This document shows positions 1-8,097 of a stretch of DNA of 36,023 nt, in pieces. The notes beneath the pieces are model-generated. The model did no database searches. It saw only the letters and a list, made by a program, of their open reading frames with translations, and had not been told where the DNA came from. Position 1 is the first letter of the stretch; each line of letters begins with the position of its first letter. Source of the DNA: Alphaproteobacteria bacterium (GTDB lineage: Bacteria; Pseudomonadota; Alphaproteobacteria; ATCC43930; CGMCC-115725); contig JAFAYW010000175.1 in the NCBI GenBank assembly GCA_019240125.1, forward strand, positions 1 through 36,023. Direction: 5' to 3'. The position numbers and the translations under genes were made by a program.

Positions 1-631
1 GATGCCGATGCCACAGGGGCCGAACCAGCGCTGGTCGCTCGACTTTGTACACGACCAGATGACTGACGGTCGGCGCTTTCGCATCCTGGGAGTGGTCGAC
101 GACTGCACGCGCGAATGCTTGGCGCTGATGCCGGACACCTCGATCTCGGGAGCGCGGGTGGCGCGTGAACTCGACAAGCTCGTCGCCCTGCGCGGCCGGC
201 CGGACAGCATTATCTCGGACAACGGCACCGAACTGACCTCAACGGCGATCCTGGCCTGGTCGGACCGGCAGAAGGTCAGCTGGCACTATATCGCCCCGGG
301 CAAGCCGACCCAGAACGCCTTCGTCGAAAGCTTCAACGGGCGGCTGCGTGACGAATTGCTCAACGAGACGCTGTTCCGCTCCTTGCCGCATGCCCGAATC
401 GTGCTCGAAACCTGGCGCCGCGATTACAACGCGGAGCGCCCACATTCGAGCTTGGCCTGGCAGACGCCGTTGACATTCGCAGCAAGCTGGCCGGGTCCGT
501 GCGCGCAACGGGACGGGGCGCTCTCGCTATCTGGTGGCTTCGCACCCCGCCCCGTTGCGTCGGGCGCTGAAAACAACTTCAATCACCAGAAGACTCTGGC
601 TCCCACTGGCTGAACATCGGGGAGCACGTCA
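1..631 (+). mobile_element. Right part of an IS3-family insertion sequence
   Basis: The window opens inside an insertion sequence. Its transposase ends at 613 and a terminus resembling IS3-family right ends follows, finishing in GGAGCACGTCA at 621-631. IS3-family elements end in CA, which fits. The left end and the target-site duplication partner lie outside the window, so the right boundary is inferred from sequence style and not from a repeat pair. The element sits at the edge of the tRNA-Lys-associated island. Confidence 0.72.
2..613 (+). CDS. IS3-family transposase (OrfB), C-terminal part
   Basis: This is the catalytic part of a DDE transposase of the rve integrase-core fold, which cuts and joins the ends of its own insertion sequence. 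The DDE triad is visible as D14 (SLDFV), D73 (ISDNG) and E109 (FVESFNG), with exactly 35 residues between the last two, the DD(35)E spacing of the IS3 family. The C-terminal YNAERPHSSL motif is also typical. The N-terminal part, and any OrfA reached by programmed frameshifting, lie left of the window. The reading frame is intact to its stop, so the enzyme may be functional. The apparent ATG at position 2 is only the first in-frame ATG in the window, not the gene start. Confidence 0.9.
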   Translation: MPMPQGPNQRWSLDFVHDQMTDGRRFRILGVVDDCTRECLALMPDTSISGARVARELDKLVALRGRPDSIISDNGTELTSTAILAWSDRQKVSWHYIAPGKPTQNAFVESFNGRLRDELLNETLFRSLPHARIVLETWRRDYNAERPHSSLAWQTPLTFAASWPGPCAQRDGALSLSGGFAPRPVASGAENNFNHQKTLAPTG

Positions 632-657
632 GGGGCGGCTTTCTCGTTTTAGGGGCG

Positions 658-680
658 GCGCCCCCGATATGTCGGGGCGC
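658..680. repeat. Near-perfect GC-rich hairpin after the HTH gene
   Basis: GCGCCCCCGA and TCGGGGCGC are separated by TATG and can pair apart from one extra C. The hairpin lies 4 bases beyond the stop of the minus-strand HTH gene and about 27 bases from the IS terminus. It could end transcription of that gene, but there is no T-run, so terminator function is only a guess. Confidence 0.4.
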
Positions 681-683
681 ATC

Positions 684-902
684 TCACGCCGCCTCCGACG
701 TGGAGTGCAGTGTCGGCAGACCGGCCAGATACGCGACTACGGCAGAATGTCGATATCTTACCTGCCGACCTACGCGAATGAACGGGATTCCCCCTCCAGT
801 CACGCGATCTTTTTGAAGCGTAGATCGGGCGCGCCCAGTGATCTTTTCTACGTCGCGATCGCTGAGAAGCGGGTCAATATCGTTTCTTGAATGCTCGGAC
901 AT
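684..902 (-). CDS. AlpA-like helix-turn-helix / excisionase-type regulator
   Basis: A 72-aa protein with a winged-helix MerR/AlpA-like DNA-binding region: LLSDRDVEKITG (recognition helix region), then RSTLQKDR and a wing around IPFIRVGRQVRY, followed by SAVVAYLAG. AlpA and excisionase-type proteins in P4-like islands control integrase expression or excision direction. The start is placed at the ATG at 902 because AGGAG lies 6 bases upstream; an in-frame ATG at 920 and a longer start at 941 lack such a site. It is transcribed in the same direction as the integrase and the 358-aa gene, 90 bases further downstream. The island role is inference from family and position. Confidence 0.75.
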   Translation of the reverse strand: MSEHSRNDIDPLLSDRDVEKITGRARSTLQKDRVTGGGIPFIRVGRQVRYRHSAVVAYLAGLPTLHSTSEAA

Positions 903-992
903 CTCCAACTCCTGAGGCATCGCCCGACTGGCGTGTCGCAAAAGTTGGCAAAGACTGAATGCCCGATATAGACGCCCAATTTACGCCCTATA

Positions 993-2069
993 TTATTTGT
1001 TTTGGGCGGTTCTCGGGTCACTCTCCAGCGCATCGAGAAGCAGTGACAGGTGATTGGTTAGCGTCTTCTGCATCGCGCCTTCTTTGAGTACGATTCCCCC
1101 CCTAGACTTGAACCACTTAATCAATTCTCGCGCCCAGGCAGATCTGTTTTCCTTCCCCGCCGTCCCGGGGTGCCGCTCCCCAGCCGCAAAACGTGCCCGG
1201 CACTCTGGCTCGATGGCATCCCAGATGGAGGGGCGGCCGGGTTTACCTGTGCGGGTAATTTGCGCCGGACTATCCGGACTTTCGTGGTCTGCATCACATG
1301 CCCCAGCAGACAAGTGCTCGATGATCTCATCACGTCTAAAACCGATATCAAAATAACCGATCGTTATTTCGCGGGCTTTCATAAAATCGTCGATCGTAAT
1401 GCCCGGCTTTGCCTCGATCCGCCCGGTCCAGGTGATCGCTGCGTAGTCTAAGGTATGCGAAGAAATCGGGGCACGTGACCTACCTGTATCTCCTTCGCGG
1501 CAGCCGCTGGGTGTGATTAGTCCATCCCGGATTTTTTCACCTAGTTTGTCTGCGGCAACCGTCAGCTCTGAGAGGAAGTCAATTTCCCGTTTCTGATCGG
1601 GCGGCATTGCGCGTCCCGTTGACGGAACTAAAGCCAGATCGACCTCGCACTCCCTATCAGCCGCTCCTTGTTCATACCCGCGGACAAAGTCCGGCCAAGC
1701 ATTAGAGGGGCACCTCTCACCTGGGGCGGCGTTCCATCCGGCGTCCTCTCCAAGCTTGTAGGTATCGTGGGGCGACCATACCCACGCGAGAGAGTCCCAT
1801 ATCGACGGCTCCGAGGTAGCGAGGCAATCGGGACCGGGGTCGACCGTATCCAGCTGCCGCAATTCCTGTGCTTGATTCTCGCGAGCAACTCGGAGAAGCC
1901 AAGCACGATCCGCTTTACTCATAAACGGGTGCCGATAATCGCCTGCCGCCGCCACGACGCGCGCTCTGATCTGCTCCTCCGTCCAGCACTTACCCCATGC
2001 GATCCATGAGAGAGTCTCAGCTGCGGTGACAAAGACACGATCGATCTGTTCGAGAGTGGGTTTAGTCAT
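993..2069 (-). CDS. Island protein of unknown function, translationally coupled to integrase
   Basis: A 358-aa soluble protein with no family I recognise. It has a polar N-terminal region rich in Trp, Asp and Glu, a central stretch with EIDFLSELTVAADKLGEKIRDG, and a basic C-terminal part containing GRPSIWDAI and a WARELIKWFKSRGGIVLKEGAMQKTLTNHLSLL segment in two halves that looks helical and could bind DNA. Its ATG overlaps the integrase stop by 4 bases (ATGA), so the two are very probably co-translated. The base composition is slightly less GC-rich than the chromosomal genes to the right. A C-terminal region of this style is seen in cargo or regulatory genes beside P4-type integrases, but I cannot assign a job. 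Confidence 0.75.
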   Translation of the reverse strand: MTKPTLEQIDRVFVTAAETLSWIAWGKCWTEEQIRARVVAAAGDYRHPFMSKADRAWLLRVARENQAQELRQLDTVDPGPDCLATSEPSIWDSLAWVWSPHDTYKLGEDAGWNAAPGERCPSNAWPDFVRGYEQGAADRECEVDLALVPSTGRAMPPDQKREIDFLSELTVAADKLGEKIRDGLITPSGCREGDTGRSRAPISSHTLDYAAITWTGRIEAKPGITIDDFMKAREITIGYFDIGFRRDEIIEHLSAGACDADHESPDSPAQITRTGKPGRPSIWDAIEPECRARFAAGERHPGTAGKENRSAWARELIKWFKSRGGIVLKEGAMQKTLTNHLSLLLDALESDPRTAQNK

Positions 2070-3277
2070 CTCCGGCCCCGCAGCGGCTCTACCTTCGCTT
2101 GCTTACCGGAAGAGGTCATTGCGGCCGCAATCTTCGCTGCCACCGCTGCAGCGGCGTCCTTGACGGGGTCAGCCGCCAAATGGGCGTACCTATGCGTGGT
2201 CGCGGGCTGAGAGTGACCCAACATCTTACCGATGATAGGCAAGCCCATGCCGCTTGATGCCGCGACACTGGCAAAAGCATGACGGAGATCGTGAAGCCGA
2301 ACATCATCAAGTTCGGCAACTTTGCGAATGGCTCGCCACGGCTTCTCCAGATTGACCATCGCGGCACCAGGCTTGTGCCCAACAATCACAAAGGCATTGC
2401 CGTCCTGCCGCTCCAATCCAGCGAGCACTTCAAGCGCTGGGGGCGGCAGGTGCAGCGTTTTTGCTCCCGATTTGGAATCGGGCAGCCGGGCTTCGCCACG
2501 CTCGAAATCGACCCATTCCCACCGCATCCCGAGGACCTCGCCAAGTCGGGCGCCGGTGAAGACCAGCAGTTTGATTGCCGCGACGGGGAAAGGCGAACCG
2601 CAGTGCGCCGCCAGCGCATCACCGAGCCGCCCCAATTCGGCGGGTGAGAGCATCCGCTCGCGCTTACGCTCGGCGAATTTCTCGATGTGTCGGCATGGGT
2701 TTGAGGCGTCCGATCTCAGTCCCCACCGCTCGGCCAGGTTGAACATCTTGCTTAGGACGGCGAGCACTCGATTCGCCTGGTAGGGCGTTGCACGGTTCGC
2801 GTGATGCAACTTGGCGATGTCAGCGCGAGCGATATCCGCCACCTTGCGCTTGCCGAGGACGGGCAAAATGACCTTGCTAAGCAATCGGCGGTATTCCGTC
2901 GCGGTGCTGGTCTTACGTTTAGCCTCGACGTGTTCAGCGAGAAACCGCTCAGCGATGTCGGTCACCGTTGGTGCGTCGCGTCGCGCGCTTTTATCAGACG
3001 CGGGGTCTGCTCCTTCCTCAATGCGGCCCAGCAGCTTTTTCGCTTCGGCCCGAGCGCTATCGGGCGTCCATGGGCTGCCATGCCGGCCGATTGTCAGCTT
3101 TCGGAGCGGCGCGCCGCGCCCACTGCCGACGCGATAATGAAGGATGTACGACTTCACATTCCCGCGCTGAACGCGGCAGCCAAACCCCTTGAGTTCGGCA
3201 TCCCATAAAACGGCCTCGCGTCCATCCGCCGTAGGCGTCAGCGCATTGACCGCTCGCTTCGTAATCTTTTCGCGCAT
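2066..3277 (-). CDS. P4-type tyrosine recombinase / site-specific integrase
   Basis: A 403-aa integrase that inserts the island at a tRNA gene. Residues 1-90 form the DUF4102 arm-binding domain found in P4-like integrases, about 103-190 the SAM-like core-binding domain, and 210-380 the catalytic domain. The catalytic residues are visible: R244 in TGARLGE, H329 and R332 in LHDLRH, H355 in LGHSQ, and the nucleophile Y364 in THRYAHL. Length is normal for the family and there is no break. It starts at the ATG at 3277; the Shine-Dalgarno is weak (CAGG). A perfect 10-bp inverted repeat lies 20-49 bases upstream, and the tRNA-Lys fragment about 155 bases upstream is the probable attachment site. Confidence 0.95.
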   Translation of the reverse strand: MREKITKRAVNALTPTADGREAVLWDAELKGFGCRVQRGNVKSYILHYRVGSGRGAPLRKLTIGRHGSPWTPDSARAEAKKLLGRIEEGADPASDKSARRDAPTVTDIAERFLAEHVEAKRKTSTATEYRRLLSKVILPVLGKRKVADIARADIAKLHHANRATPYQANRVLAVLSKMFNLAERWGLRSDASNPCRHIEKFAERKRERMLSPAELGRLGDALAAHCGSPFPVAAIKLLVFTGARLGEVLGMRWEWVDFERGEARLPDSKSGAKTLHLPPPALEVLAGLERQDGNAFVIVGHKPGAAMVNLEKPWRAIRKVAELDDVRLHDLRHAFASVAASSGMGLPIIGKMLGHSQPATTHRYAHLAADPVKDAAAAVAAKIAAAMTSSGKQAKVEPLRGRR

Positions 3278-3296
3278 GGTGAGCCTGTGGGTCTCG

Positions 3297-3326
3297 GTGA
3301 TACCTAGACACTGGCATAGGTATCAC
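3297..3326. promoter_or_regulatory. Perfect 10-bp inverted repeat upstream of integrase (candidate operator)
   Basis: GTGATACCTA at 3297-3306 and its exact complement TAGGTATCAC at 3317-3326 flank a 10-base spacer. The site lies between the integrase start at 3277 and the tRNA-Lys fragment. Such a site could bind an island regulator (the AlpA-like protein is a candidate) or act as an arm site for the integrase. The repeat is seen directly; the role is inferred. The rest of 3278-3612 holds the tRNA fragment and no gene I can support. Confidence 0.55.
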
Positions 3327-3432
3327 GCGAAATCCACGTCCACGAAACGTTCCGCAACTATATGAAGTGTGCTCCGCCGTGAATCCGGCTATTTGGCAAC
3401 AATCGGCAAAGGACGGAAAAGCGGGATTTCAA

Positions 3433-3478
3433 ACTCTTAATCAGCGGGTCCAAGGTTCGAGTCCTTGTGCACCCACCA
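3433..3478 (+). other. 3' fragment of tRNA-Lys(CUU): island attachment-site copy
   Basis: From 3433 the sequence reads as the 3' half of a lysine tRNA: anticodon loop CTCTTAA (3434-3440, anticodon CTT), variable region, a perfect T arm CAAGG-TTCGAGT-CCTTG (3451-3467), acceptor strand TGCACCC, discriminator A and an encoded CCA (3476-3478). The 5' anticodon strand does not pair with TCAGC and no D arm or 5' acceptor strand precedes it, so the tRNA is incomplete. A 3' tRNA part beside a tyrosine integrase is the hallmark of an att duplication, with the block starting in the anticodon loop. The intact tRNA-Lys should lie at the other, left, end of the island. Confidence 0.85.
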
Positions 3479-3612
3479 GCGATCTCAGACTATTTCGAGA
3501 CGGTCGGTCGACTTATCAACGAGGCGTATTTCACAGCCTTGCTGCCGATCAGCCCCAGTCTGCTCGTTGCCGGCGGCGGCAGCGAGACCCGTTCCTTACG
3601 TCAATGGAAGGC

Positions 3613-4642
<1,030 letters not shown>

Positions 4643-4646
<4 letters not shown>

Positions 4647-5818
4647 TGTGCCGCCAGCTCACGTCCAGCCGCGGCGGCAAAGCGCTCGGGTGAGAACGGC
4701 CGCGCCGCCTCCGGCAGGCGATTCTGCAAAATATAGGTGCTGATCACCGCGGCGGTGACCGGGGTCAGCAGGATACCGTTGCGGTGATGGCCGCTGGCGA
4801 TGACGAGCCCGTCGATCCCGCTCGGCCCGAGCATCGGCGCATCGTCGCGAGATCCCGGGCGAAACCCCACCCAGGTCTCGACCACCGGCAATTCCTCGAT
4901 GGTCGGCACCGCGCGCCACGCGCTTTCGATCAGCGCGAGCAATCCGCCGGCGGTGATCCTGGTGTCGAAGCCGCGCTCCTCGACGGTGCCACCGATAATC
5001 AGCCTTCCGTCGTTGCGCGGCACCAGATAGCCGCCGCGCGGCAGCCATACGACATGGCGCAACAGCGGCGCCGCCGGGTCCATCCCGACTGCCAGCATCT
5101 GCCCCTTGATCGGGCGCACCGGCGGTTGCCGCGCTGCCGGGATCCCGCCGATGTCCCGCGACCAGGCGCCGGCAGCCAATACCACGACATCGGCCGCCGT
5201 GCGCCCGTGCCGGGTGACCACGCCGCTAGCGCGGCCGCCGCTCATCTCAATCTCTGACACCGCGCAATGCTCGACCAGCTCGACACCGGCACGGCGCACG
5301 GCCACGGCCAAAGCAAGCGCGAGCTGACGGTTCTCGACCTGGTGGTCGCGCGGGCTCCACACAGCACCGGCGAGCCCTGGCTTCAGGTGCGGCTCGCGCT
5401 CGCGGGCCTGCGGGCCATTCAGCCATTCCAGCTCAAGGCCGAGCCCCTTCTGGAACTCATAGGAATGGCGCAACTGCACGGCGTCATCGCGGTTGAGCGC
5501 GACAACGAGCGTGCCTTCGCCGCGATACTCCATCGAGAGGCCCGAGGCTGCTTCCAGCTCGGCCGCAAAATCCGGCCACAATCGCTGGCTCTCCAGCGTC
5601 AACTTCAGCAGCGGTTCTTCGCCCGGCTCGGTCTCGACACCGGCCGCGAGCATGCCGGCAGCCGCCCAGCTGGCGCCGTGACCGGCCTCGCCGCGATCGT
5701 AAACTGTTACCGCGCAACCTGTCTGAGCCAGGCGCCAGGCGATCCCGAGACCGATTACACCCGCACCGATGACAACAGTCTTCGGGCGCGGCGATGAATT
5801 AGAATTTCTTGTGCTAAT
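4643..5818 (-). CDS. thiO: Glycine oxidase ThiO with an apparent ATT start
   Basis: A 391-aa FAD enzyme of the D-amino-acid-oxidase fold that oxidises glycine to the imine used by ThiG. The first in-frame ATG (5653) would remove the FAD-binding fold, yet the frame is open further upstream and encodes KTVVIGAGVIGLGIAWRLAQ, the dinucleotide-binding motif, then GASWAAAGM. No in-frame ATG, GTG or TTG precedes this motif after the stop inside the riboswitch. The only codon with a proper ribosome-binding site is ATT at 5818-5816: AAGGGAG, six bases, ATT. ATT starts are rare but real (infC, pcnB). A base-call error is the alternative. The C-terminal part contains the expected GHHRNGILLTP motif. Confidence 0.88.
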
Positions 5819-5822
5819 GACG

Positions 5823-5913
5823 GACTCCCTTCACCGGGCATGCCCGGCCAGGTTCAGTGGGTCTGCTCTCAGCTGCCACGGACGCATCGCGTCGGCGAGA
5901 CAGCACCCCAGCC
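5823..5913 (-). promoter_or_regulatory. TPP riboswitch of the thiO-thiS-thiG operon
   Basis: On the minus strand the conserved TPP (thi-box) elements occur in order: GGGGTGC, then GCTGAGA, ACCC, CTGAACCTG, a CCGGGCATGCCCGG helix and GAAGGGAG. P1 is short: GGCT (5913-5910) pairs with AGTC (5826-5823) with one wobble. Thiamine pyrophosphate binding should therefore shut off the operon. The AAGGGAG of the aptamer (5831-5825) is also the only Shine-Dalgarno for thiO, whose start codon begins 4 bases after P1, so ligand binding would directly hide the ribosome-binding site. There is no separate expression platform between aptamer and gene. Confidence 0.92.
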
Positions 5914-6034
5914 TCGGCAATAATGTCGAGCCGAGCCCAGGCGGATGCAAGGTTTTTCTGCGCGCCCGCCACTGCGGGCAATTCGCTAACAACATGTCCT
6001 CGGACGAACCGGCGGGTCAGCCGATTTGTCACAT

Positions 6035-6118
6035 CCGGGCCCTAAGATGCCCGGCGGACGGAGCGTGTCGTCCCTCCGTCTCCCCCAAACTTCTGGCCGC
6101 CTTAAGGGCGGCCTTTTT
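6035..6118 (+). ncRNA. Candidate small RNA or leader with three hairpins
   Basis: Three perfect hairpins follow one another: CCGGGC/GCCCGG (6035-6054, 8-base loop), GACGGAG/CTCCGTC (6057-6080, 10-base loop) and the terminator at 6095-6118. Between the last two is a C-rich single-stranded stretch (TCCCCCAAAC), like the anti-Shine-Dalgarno segments of some alphaproteobacterial trans-acting sRNAs. The alternative is an attenuator in the leader of the secreted protein gene that starts 55 bases later. No convincing -35/-10 pair was found upstream, and the RNA family is not recognised. The rest of 5914-6172 shows nothing else. Confidence 0.5.
6095..6118 (+). terminator. Strong intrinsic terminator
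   Basis: GGCCGCC (6095-6101) and GGCGGCC (6107-6113) form a 7-bp GC stem around a TTAAG loop, directly followed by TTTTT (6114-6118). It is the best rho-independent terminator in the window and points in the plus direction. It lies upstream, not downstream, of a plus-strand gene, which implies a short transcript ending here. Confidence 0.88.
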
Positions 6119-6172
6119 CTGCGGACACTTCGCCGCGTATTGTGGGGAAAGGGTTTTGCCGCGAGGACGCAG

Positions 6173-8080
6173 ATGCGGTTCAGGGGACAAGTGAGCTGGG
6201 TTGCCTTTTGCCTTTGCTGGTGCGGCGGTATGCCCGCACTTGCCGCGGATAACGAGCTGAAGGGCGAGATCGACGGACTGATCCACAGGCTGGAGGATGC
6301 CTCGAAGGGCGTCTTCAAATGGGATGGCGCCGAGAAGATGGATTATCGGCAGGACGGCAACACTGCGATCGCGGACATCGCGAATGCGCGGATCGTCATC
6401 GACGAGAACGCAATCGACAGGAAGACGGGTGGCCCCGGCAAGCCGCAAGGTCCCAAGCCGTCGGGTCCCAAGCCGCCAGCCGCCAAGGAGCCAGCCGCCA
6501 GGGAGCCAGGGGCCAACGAGCCGGTGACACGCATCGTCCTCGACAAGATCGAGATACGCCGCACACCACAAGCCGACGGTACGATCTCCTTTGGGCTCGA
6601 TCTGCCAAGCCGCGTCGAGATCCGTCATGGCGACGTCGCCGTTCCGGTGATGTTCAAGGATGCCATGGCCAACGCTCTGGTCGAGGGAAGCTCGGAACGG
6701 GTGCGTGAGCTGCAGGTCGGGTTCTCTCAGGCAAAGGTTGAGATCGCACCGGGCGACGCGGCGGCGAAAGACGGGTTTAACCTGACACTGGGGCCGCTCA
6801 GCGCAATCAGCAAGTTGATGCCGGCGAGCGACGGCAGCTGGAAAGCACCGGGGACGTTCGAGCTCAAGAACATCCAGTTCGACGCCGACAATGGCACGGC
6901 GACCGGCAGCATCGACCGCATCGGCGCCACGGGCGAGGCCGACGGACCGGATATCGCAGGGCTGACCCGATTGCGCGATCGCCTCGACGCGGCCCAGCAA
7001 TCCGACCTGCCACCCGACGAGCGCGGCAAGATCGTACTATCGATCCTTCCGGACATGCTGCAGCTCTACAGCGTCGCGCGGACCGAATTCACGGTGGAGG
7101 GCGTAAAGCTGGCGCAAGACAAATTGCCGCTGGTGACGCTCGGCAAAGCCGGGTTCGGCTTGGCGGTGACTGGCTTGACCGGCAATGCGGCCGCGCTGCG
7201 GATCACCTTCAACCATGACAATCTCAGTGTCGGGGCGTCGGTGCCGAACAGCGAATGGGTGCCGCGAAAAGGCGATCTCGATATCGGCCTCGAAGAGATC
7301 AACTCGGCAGGGTTGCGCACCATTCTCGACGGCGCCAGCAAGATGACGCAGGACGGTGACGCCAAGCAGCAGGGTATTGCCAAGATGATGGGTGCCGCCG
7401 CCACCTTGGCACCGGTGCTGCGCCTGCATGATCTGGCGATCGACCTGGCGGATGTCGGGGTGAAGGCCACCGGCGAGGCGCGCGACTCGCTGCTGTCGCC
7501 GATGAACTATCATGCCGAGGGAGACGTGATGATCCGCGGGCTGACCGCTCTGCCGCACCTGCTTGGCGACGATGCGCCCCTGACAGCCTTCGTGCCATTG
7601 CTGACCGAGTTGGCGAGGCCAGCGGCGGATAGCAGCAATGCGAGCGATTTCAAGCTGGCCTCGGCACCACCGCAATGGCTCCAGATCAATGGCCAAGATG
7701 TCGGCAAATGGTTCGCTGCCCAGCCGAAGGATGGGCCGCGCCTGCTGCGGATCGAGCAGCCACCCTTAACCGGCGACGATGTGCGGGCGGTGCAGCGTGC
7801 CCTCGCCGAAAAGAAGGTTCCAGGCGCCGAGGCCGCACCCTACTCAGGCGCCTATGGCGGCACCACCGCGGCAGCGGTCGCGCGCTTCCAAAAGGATTCC
7901 GGCCTCAACGAAGACGGCGTCGTTGATGCGATGACGCGCGCCAAGCTGGGGATTATCGCATCGGCGGCACCCGGGGTCGTGCGGCCGGCGCCGGATGCCT
8001 CACCGGTCAAGCCTGGTACGGCAACACCGCCGGGGATGGTACGCCCCGCGCCGAACGCCACGCCGGTCAAGCCGCGCTGA
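6173..8080 (+). CDS. Secreted protein with C-terminal peptidoglycan-binding domain
   Basis: A 635-aa exported protein. The start is the ATG at 6173 because it opens a signal peptide (positive start, hydrophobic core, cleavage after PALAA) and has GAGG upstream; longer in-frame starts run back through the terminator. After a Pro/Lys-rich linker (KPQGPKPSGPKPPAAK, roughly residues 90-110) comes a long beta-rich region of about 400 residues with alternating hydrophobic strands, resembling AsmA/DUF2125-type envelope proteins, but I cannot name a family. Near residues 525-595 is a PG_binding_1 domain (VRAVQRALAEKK, then TTAAAVARFQKDSGLNEDG). The tail has two copies of an RPAP-x3-PVKP motif. It probably acts in the periplasm attached to the cell wall. 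Confidence 0.85.
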   Translation: MRFRGQVSWVAFCLCWCGGMPALAADNELKGEIDGLIHRLEDASKGVFKWDGAEKMDYRQDGNTAIADIANARIVIDENAIDRKTGGPGKPQGPKPSGPKPPAAKEPAAREPGANEPVTRIVLDKIEIRRTPQADGTISFGLDLPSRVEIRHGDVAVPVMFKDAMANALVEGSSERVRELQVGFSQAKVEIAPGDAAAKDGFNLTLGPLSAISKLMPASDGSWKAPGTFELKNIQFDADNGTATGSIDRIGATGEADGPDIAGLTRLRDRLDAAQQSDLPPDERGKIVLSILPDMLQLYSVARTEFTVEGVKLAQDKLPLVTLGKAGFGLAVTGLTGNAAALRITFNHDNLSVGASVPNSEWVPRKGDLDIGLEEINSAGLRTILDGASKMTQDGDAKQQGIAKMMGAAATLAPVLRLHDLAIDLADVGVKATGEARDSLLSPMNYHAEGDVMIRGLTALPHLLGDDAPLTAFVPLLTELARPAADSSNASDFKLASAPPQWLQINGQDVGKWFAAQPKDGPRLLRIEQPPLTGDDVRAVQRALAEKKVPGAEAAPYSGAYGGTTAAAVARFQKDSGLNEDGVVDAMTRAKLGIIASAAPGVVRPAPDASPVKPGTATPPGMVRPAPNATPVKPR

Positions 8081-8097
8081 TACGCGATAGCCGCGCG

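Noticed and set aside
3403-3478. Complete tRNA-Lys
   Set aside because: No 5' acceptor strand, D arm or 5' anticodon strand that pairs; only the 3' part is present.
5839-5841. ATG inside the riboswitch as thiO start
   Set aside because: It is out of frame with the FAD-binding motif and lies in a conserved aptamer helix; the frame it opens stops after 28 codons.
5914-5990. Sigma-70 promoter for the thi operon
   Set aside because: TTGCAT and CATTAT occur on the minus strand, but the spacing is 19 and the match is weak, so no call was made.
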